A stretch of DNA of 8,227 bases. It comes from Rickettsiales bacterium (lineage in GTDB: Bacteria; Pseudomonadota; Alphaproteobacteria; Rickettsiales; JANQQO01). The notes under the pieces are model-generated. The model saw nothing but the letters and a program-made list of their open reading frames with translations, ran no database searches and was not told the origin of the DNA. Below are positions 5,685 to 8,227 of this stretch, piece after piece. Within the stretch, counting starts at the first letter, position 1. Each line of letters starts with the position of its first letter. Position numbers and translations under genes: made by a program. The DNA is taken from assembly GCA_028289305.1 (NCBI GenBank), contig JANQQO010000275.1:1-8227 (forward strand), written 5' to 3'.

Positions 5685-6761
5685 ATGCCAATCACCATCG
5701 AAATAGATGAGGCGCTGCGGGCGGAGATTGCAGGAAGTTATGATCTTTATGAGAAAAGTCTGGAAAAGCTGACAGCAGCGTTAAAAGAGATAGGTCTGAA
5801 AGAAACATATAGGGAACAGTTGGACGTTGTTCGGCAGTATGGCGCTATTTTAGAAAAGCTTCAAAGTGGCTCAAGTGTGCAGCTTTCTGACGATGAGGTG
5901 AATCTCCTTGGTAGGGAAGAAGAGATGTTGGTGCACGGTGTTGTGAGTCATATTGGTTTTCGTATTCGCACAGATGTTGCTGAGGAGCGAGATGGTAGTA
6001 GGGAGAAGGCCATAGGCCTAGACGGTGGAATCCATGAGATACTTATCTTTTTCGCGGCAATAAGAGATGCGGTAGACTTCACCATTGCGCCAGAAACGCC
6101 GTTAGGAAAACTTATCACCGCACAACGGCCGGGTTGGTGGCAGGAATATAAGGCGCCGGATCCGGATGGGTTGAGAGGTGATTCCATCACTATTGAAATA
6201 GATGAGGCGCTGCGGGGGAAGCTTAAGGAGGAGTGTGAGCTTTTTAAGGGGCGTTTGACAAAATTGGTTTCTACGCTAGAAGATTTTGGTTTAAAGGGTA
6301 AATATCAGGAGCAGCTAGAAGCTCTTGGGCAATATAATGCAATTCAGGAAAAACTCCAGAGTAGTACAACGGTAGAGCTTTCAGAAGATGAGATACGCTT
6401 ACTTGGCAGGCAGGATGAGATGTTTAGTAAGCTACAAGTCTTTTTTACGTTTAATGCGCGTACGGATATTCCTAAAGAGCGTGATGGCGAAAAAATCACG
6501 GCTGAAAATTTAGATGATATTATGCATAGTATTGATAGAGTTCCTTCGGGGATGAGGGATGTTATATGCGTACGTACTTGTCCAGATTCGCCAATAGGAA
6601 AACAAATCACCGCACAGCGACCGGGTTGGTGGCAGGAATATAAGGCGCCGGATCCGGATGGGTTGGTGGAAGGTGGGTATACGAATGATCCTAGGAATGC
6701 ACCGGGCCAGAGAGGTGAAGGTGGAGCCTCTGATAAGGGAGATAAGGGGAGGAAGCGCTAA
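5685..6761 (+). CDS. Unrecognised protein with two tandem ~160-aa units
   Basis: I do not recognise this 358-aa protein. It consists of two homologous units, residues 3-163 and 168-327, plus a 31-residue glycine- and charge-rich tail (ending GGASDKGDKGRKR) that looks disordered. Each unit opens with ITIEIDEALR and runs through a predicted helical, partly coiled-coil segment with E-Q-L...Q-Y-x-A-I-x-E-K-L-Q-S and L-S-[DE]-D-E-[VI]-x-L-L-G-R. It then has a region with R-T-D-[VI]...E-R-D-G and closes with a 20-residue identical box containing RPGWWQEYKAPDPDGL. No signal peptide or membrane helix is visible, so it is probably cytoplasmic. A strong AGGAGA lies 6 nt before the ATG, and the gene is 20 bp behind the phosphohexomutase, suggesting one operon with it and the J-protein. 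The middles of the units are AT-richer (35-47% GC in counted lines) than the neighbouring gene, hinting at separate origin. Binding or scaffolding is possible, but function is unknown. Confidence 0.85.
   Translation: MPITIEIDEALRAEIAGSYDLYEKSLEKLTAALKEIGLKETYREQLDVVRQYGAILEKLQSGSSVQLSDDEVNLLGREEEMLVHGVVSHIGFRIRTDVAEERDGSREKAIGLDGGIHEILIFFAAIRDAVDFTIAPETPLGKLITAQRPGWWQEYKAPDPDGLRGDSITIEIDEALRGKLKEECELFKGRLTKLVSTLEDFGLKGKYQEQLEALGQYNAIQEKLQSSTTVELSEDEIRLLGRQDEMFSKLQVFFTFNARTDIPKERDGEKITAENLDDIMHSIDRVPSGMRDVICVRTCPDSPIGKQITAQRPGWWQEYKAPDPDGLVEGGYTNDPRNAPGQRGEGGASDKGDKGRKR
5691..6173 (+). repeat. First tandem unit of the two-unit gene
   Basis: This unit encodes residues 3-163. Its first 30 bases (ITIEIDEALR) match the second unit at 28 of 30. 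Its last 60 bases (6114-6173) match at 58 of 60, and the match extends back to 6103 with four mismatches in 71 bases. The period is 495 bp at the front and 492 bp at the back, so one codon was gained or lost between. Confidence 0.9.
6186..6665 (+). repeat. Second tandem unit of the two-unit gene
   Basis: This unit encodes residues 168-327 and is about 40-50% identical to the first unit in protein (by eye), with both ends nearly identical in DNA. The closing box is 6606-6665. The unit is joined to the first by a short R-G-D-S linker and followed by the disordered tail. Confidence 0.9.
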
Positions 6762-6805
6762 ATCACAACATCTGTTTGTGTTGAATTAAAAATCACACTT
6801 TTTCC

Positions 6806-6833
6806 TTGAGTAATAGTTTTTTTTCCGTATACT
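6806..6833 (+). promoter_or_regulatory. Probable cysI promoter
   Basis: TTGAGT (6806-6811, 4/6) and TATACT (6828-6833, 5/6) are 16 bp apart, separated by a T8-containing stretch. The predicted start is about 6840, at a small CTATC-GTG-GATAG hairpin (6841-6853). That leaves a leader of about 210 nt before cysI that would contain the whole palindromic element. No riboswitch or binding site for a CysB-type regulator was recognised. Confidence 0.45.
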
Positions 6834-6884
6834 CGCATGCCTATCGTGGATAGCGGTGGGGGATGTTGCGCGTATGTAGTAACC

Positions 6885-7001
6885 TGTCATCCTCACGCAG
6901 GGCGGAGCCCGCAGTGGGGATCCAGACATACCGAGAGATTTCCTGGATCCCCATGTCACGATTTTTGCTAAATGGGCAAAAATCCCGCCATGAGGATGAC
7001 A
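6885..7001. repeat. 117-bp nested palindromic extragenic element
   Basis: An outer perfect inverted repeat, TGTCATCCTCA (6885-6895) with TGAGGATGACA (6991-7001), encloses three hairpins. The first is GGGC 6900-6903 with GCCC 6907-6910, extended by GC (6897-6898) with GC (6911-6912) across a bulged A. The second is TGGGGATCCAG 6915-6925 with CTGGATCCCCA 6943-6953 (11 bp, 17-nt loop). The third is GATTTTTGC 6960-6968 with GCAAAAATC 6976-6984 (9 bp, 7-nt loop). The TGTCATCC...GGATCCAG...CTGGATCC...GGATGACA pattern resembles dispersed extragenic palindromes seen in many proteobacteria, including Rickettsia-type elements. No target-site duplication is evident at the ends. It lies in the gap 6762-7052, which otherwise holds only the presumed cysI promoter. 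Confidence 0.85.
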
Positions 7002-7052
7002 AGGAATATGTGGGCGCAAAAGTGAGTATAACCGCCAAGAACGGAGCACGGC

Positions 7053-8227
7053 ATGGCAGAGGCGAAGAAGCTTTCTGGACAAGAGGGTATTAAGGCAAAG
7101 AGCGGCTATCTTAAAGGGTCAATCGCTGAGGAATTGGCGGATCTAAGCCATGGCGATGTGTCGAACGAGGCGTATGAATTGCTGAAATTCCATGGCTCGT
7201 ATTTTGGCCATAACCGGGATACGGCTACTGAGCGTAAGAAAGCGGGCTTAGAAAAAGAATATGAGTTCATGGTGCGCACGCGCATTCCCGCGGGGCGGCT
7301 TACAGCGCAGCAATATCTGGTGATGGACGATGTGGCGGAGAAATATGCCAATGGCACGCTGCGCATCACCACGCGGCAGGTGTTCCAGTTTCACGTGGTG
7401 GTGAAAGAAAACCTGAAGGCAAATATCAGGGCGATTAATGAAGCACTGCTCTCGACGCAGAGCGGGTGCGGGGATGTGGTGCGGAATATAACGACGAGCC
7501 CAGCGCCGATTCAGACAGCGCAATATCAACGGCTGCGCGATGATGCGGAGCGTGTGGCTGAGTTTTGCCGGCCGAAGACAGCGGCCTATCGTGAGCTATG
7601 GCTGGATGAAGAGACCGACACAGTGCGTGAACGCGATGCGGAGACGGTGGATGATGGTTATGCCGCCGGGCCTAAGCAGGAGGAATCAACCTATGAGCCG
7701 CTTTACGGGCCGACCTATATGCCGCGGAAGTTCAAGATTGGACTGATTACGCCGGAGGATAACAGCATTGATGTGTTTACACATGATCTGGGGCTGGTGC
7801 TGATTTTCGAAGGTGAGGAGCTGAAGGGTTATAACGTGCTTTTGGGCGGTGGCATGGGCATGAAGCATGAGGCGAATGTGGCGTGGGAGGACAAGAAGAC
7901 CTATCCGCGGCTGGCGACGCCGATTGGGTTTGTGGGGCCGGAGGATTTGCTGAATGCGGTGGAAGCAGCGGTGAAGCTGCAACGCGATTATGGTGACCGG
8001 GCAGATCGGCAGCATGCGCGGCTGAAATATGTGATGGATGATCGCGGTGTAGACTGGGTGCGCGAGACGTTTGAGGCATATTACACCAAGACGGAGCCGA
8101 AGAGCACGCTTAAGGAGCCGGTGGCGGTAGAGCAGTATCACATTCCGACGCATATGGGCTGGCATGAGCAGGGCGATGGCAAGCTCTATTTGGGTGTGCC
8201 GGTGCCGAGCGGGCGCATTGTGGATTA
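7053..8227 (+). CDS. cysI: Sulfite reductase hemoprotein (beta) subunit, N-terminal 391 codons (partial, continues past right edge)
   Basis: CysI reduces sulfite to sulfide with six electrons at a siroheme-4Fe4S centre during assimilation of sulfate into cysteine; its usual partner is flavoprotein CysJ or a ferredoxin. The reading aligns along its length with E. coli CysI: SGYLKGSIAEEL (SNYLRGTIAEDL), LLKFHGSY, LRITTRQVFQFH, VVRNITTSPAP, and YMPRKFKIG. Residues equivalent to the sulfite-binding Arg83, Arg153, Lys215 and Lys217 of E. coli are Arg75, Arg144, Lys226 and Lys228, all kept. The cluster-binding cysteines lie in the missing C-terminal third (the family is about 570 aa). Residues ~186-215 form an acidic loop about 20 aa longer than in E. 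coli. The start ATG at 7053 has GGAG 6 nt upstream. Related nitrite reductases share the fold, but the PRKFK loop and N-terminus favour sulfite. Confidence 0.93.
   Translation, partial: MAEAKKLSGQEGIKAKSGYLKGSIAEELADLSHGDVSNEAYELLKFHGSYFGHNRDTATERKKAGLEKEYEFMVRTRIPAGRLTAQQYLVMDDVAEKYANGTLRITTRQVFQFHVVVKENLKANIRAINEALLSTQSGCGDVVRNITTSPAPIQTAQYQRLRDDAERVAEFCRPKTAAYRELWLDEETDTVRERDAETVDDGYAAGPKQEESTYEPLYGPTYMPRKFKIGLITPEDNSIDVFTHDLGLVLIFEGEELKGYNVLLGGGMGMKHEANVAWEDKKTYPRLATPIGFVGPEDLLNAVEAAVKLQRDYGDRADRQHARLKYVMDDRGVDWVRETFEAYYTKTEPKSTLKEPVAVEQYHIPTHMGWHEQGDGKLYLGVPVPSGRIVD

Noticed and set aside
5056..5698. Antisense frames of 168 and 139 codons opposite the phosphohexomutase gene
   Set aside because: They are rich in Pro, His, Arg and Ser as expected from the complement of a GC-rich gene, with no recognisable domain or ribosome binding site.
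5685..6761. Idea that the two-unit protein is a toxin, immunity or secreted effector
   Set aside because: There is no signal peptide, no toxin or nuclease motif, no partner gene and no secretion genes nearby; only the domain duplication and lower GC are visible.
6762..6824. Possible terminator after the two-unit gene (CACAA/TTGTG stem at 6764-6780, later T5 and T8 runs)
   Set aside because: The stem is only 5 bp and AT-rich, and the T runs are not adjacent to it; the AAAAA-TCACAC-TTTTT pairing at 6788-6803 is also too weak to call.
6863..7093. 76-codon plus-strand and 65-codon minus-strand frames through the palindromic element
   Set aside because: They consist mostly of translated palindrome, and the plus-strand frame runs into cysI out of frame; such frames are a common artefact of extragenic repeats.
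7686..8165. 159-codon minus-strand frame opposite cysI
   Set aside because: It is antisense to a clearly conserved CysI reading frame and has no family features.

Overview
The window looks like ordinary chromosomal DNA from an alphaproteobacterium. S12 (RpsL) is 123 aa with the TPKKPNSALRK and LDTQGVKDRKQ stretches typical of that class. It also has a membrane J-protein of mitochondrial Tim14/Pam18 type and a very small protein resembling an alphaproteobacterial family of unknown function. Base composition is mid-50s % GC by eye, which is too high for a typical reduced Rickettsiales genome. I cannot name a genus; a free-living lineage is likely because an assimilatory sulfite reductase is present.

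Positions 1-1878 are on the minus strand and hold the head of the str operon: rpsL, rpsG and the first 292 codons of fusA, which runs off the left edge. A strong sigma70-like promoter (TTGACC, 17 bp, TATGAT) lies at 1965-1993 and its transcript would start in a GC-rich hairpin. Facing away from it is a gene for an AGCS-family sodium/alanine-glycine symporter (2118-3647), so rpoC is not directly upstream of rpsL as in many bacteria.

Between the symporter and the next plus-strand gene is a 59-codon minus-strand gene (3653-3832), starting at GTG and possibly leaderless. A compact plus-strand operon follows: a membrane-anchored J-protein (3851-4252), a phosphomannomutase/phosphoglucomutase (4249-5664, overlapping it by ATGA), and 20 bp later a 358-aa protein of two tandem ~160-aa units that I do not recognise (5685-6761). 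The unit ends of this last gene are nearly identical in DNA and GC-rich, while the middles are diverged and AT-richer.

The 291-bp gap 6762-7052 holds a plausible promoter and a ~117-bp nested palindromic element resembling dispersed extragenic repeats. After it, cysI (sulfite reductase hemoprotein subunit) runs off the right edge, with its first 391 codons present.

The genes are mostly housekeeping: translation, amino-acid uptake, sugar-phosphate interconversion for envelope polysaccharide, and sulfur assimilation. The least explained parts are the two-unit protein, the palindromic element in the presumed cysI leader, and the small minus-strand gene. I see no defence system, phage, CRISPR array, insertion sequence or RNA gene.
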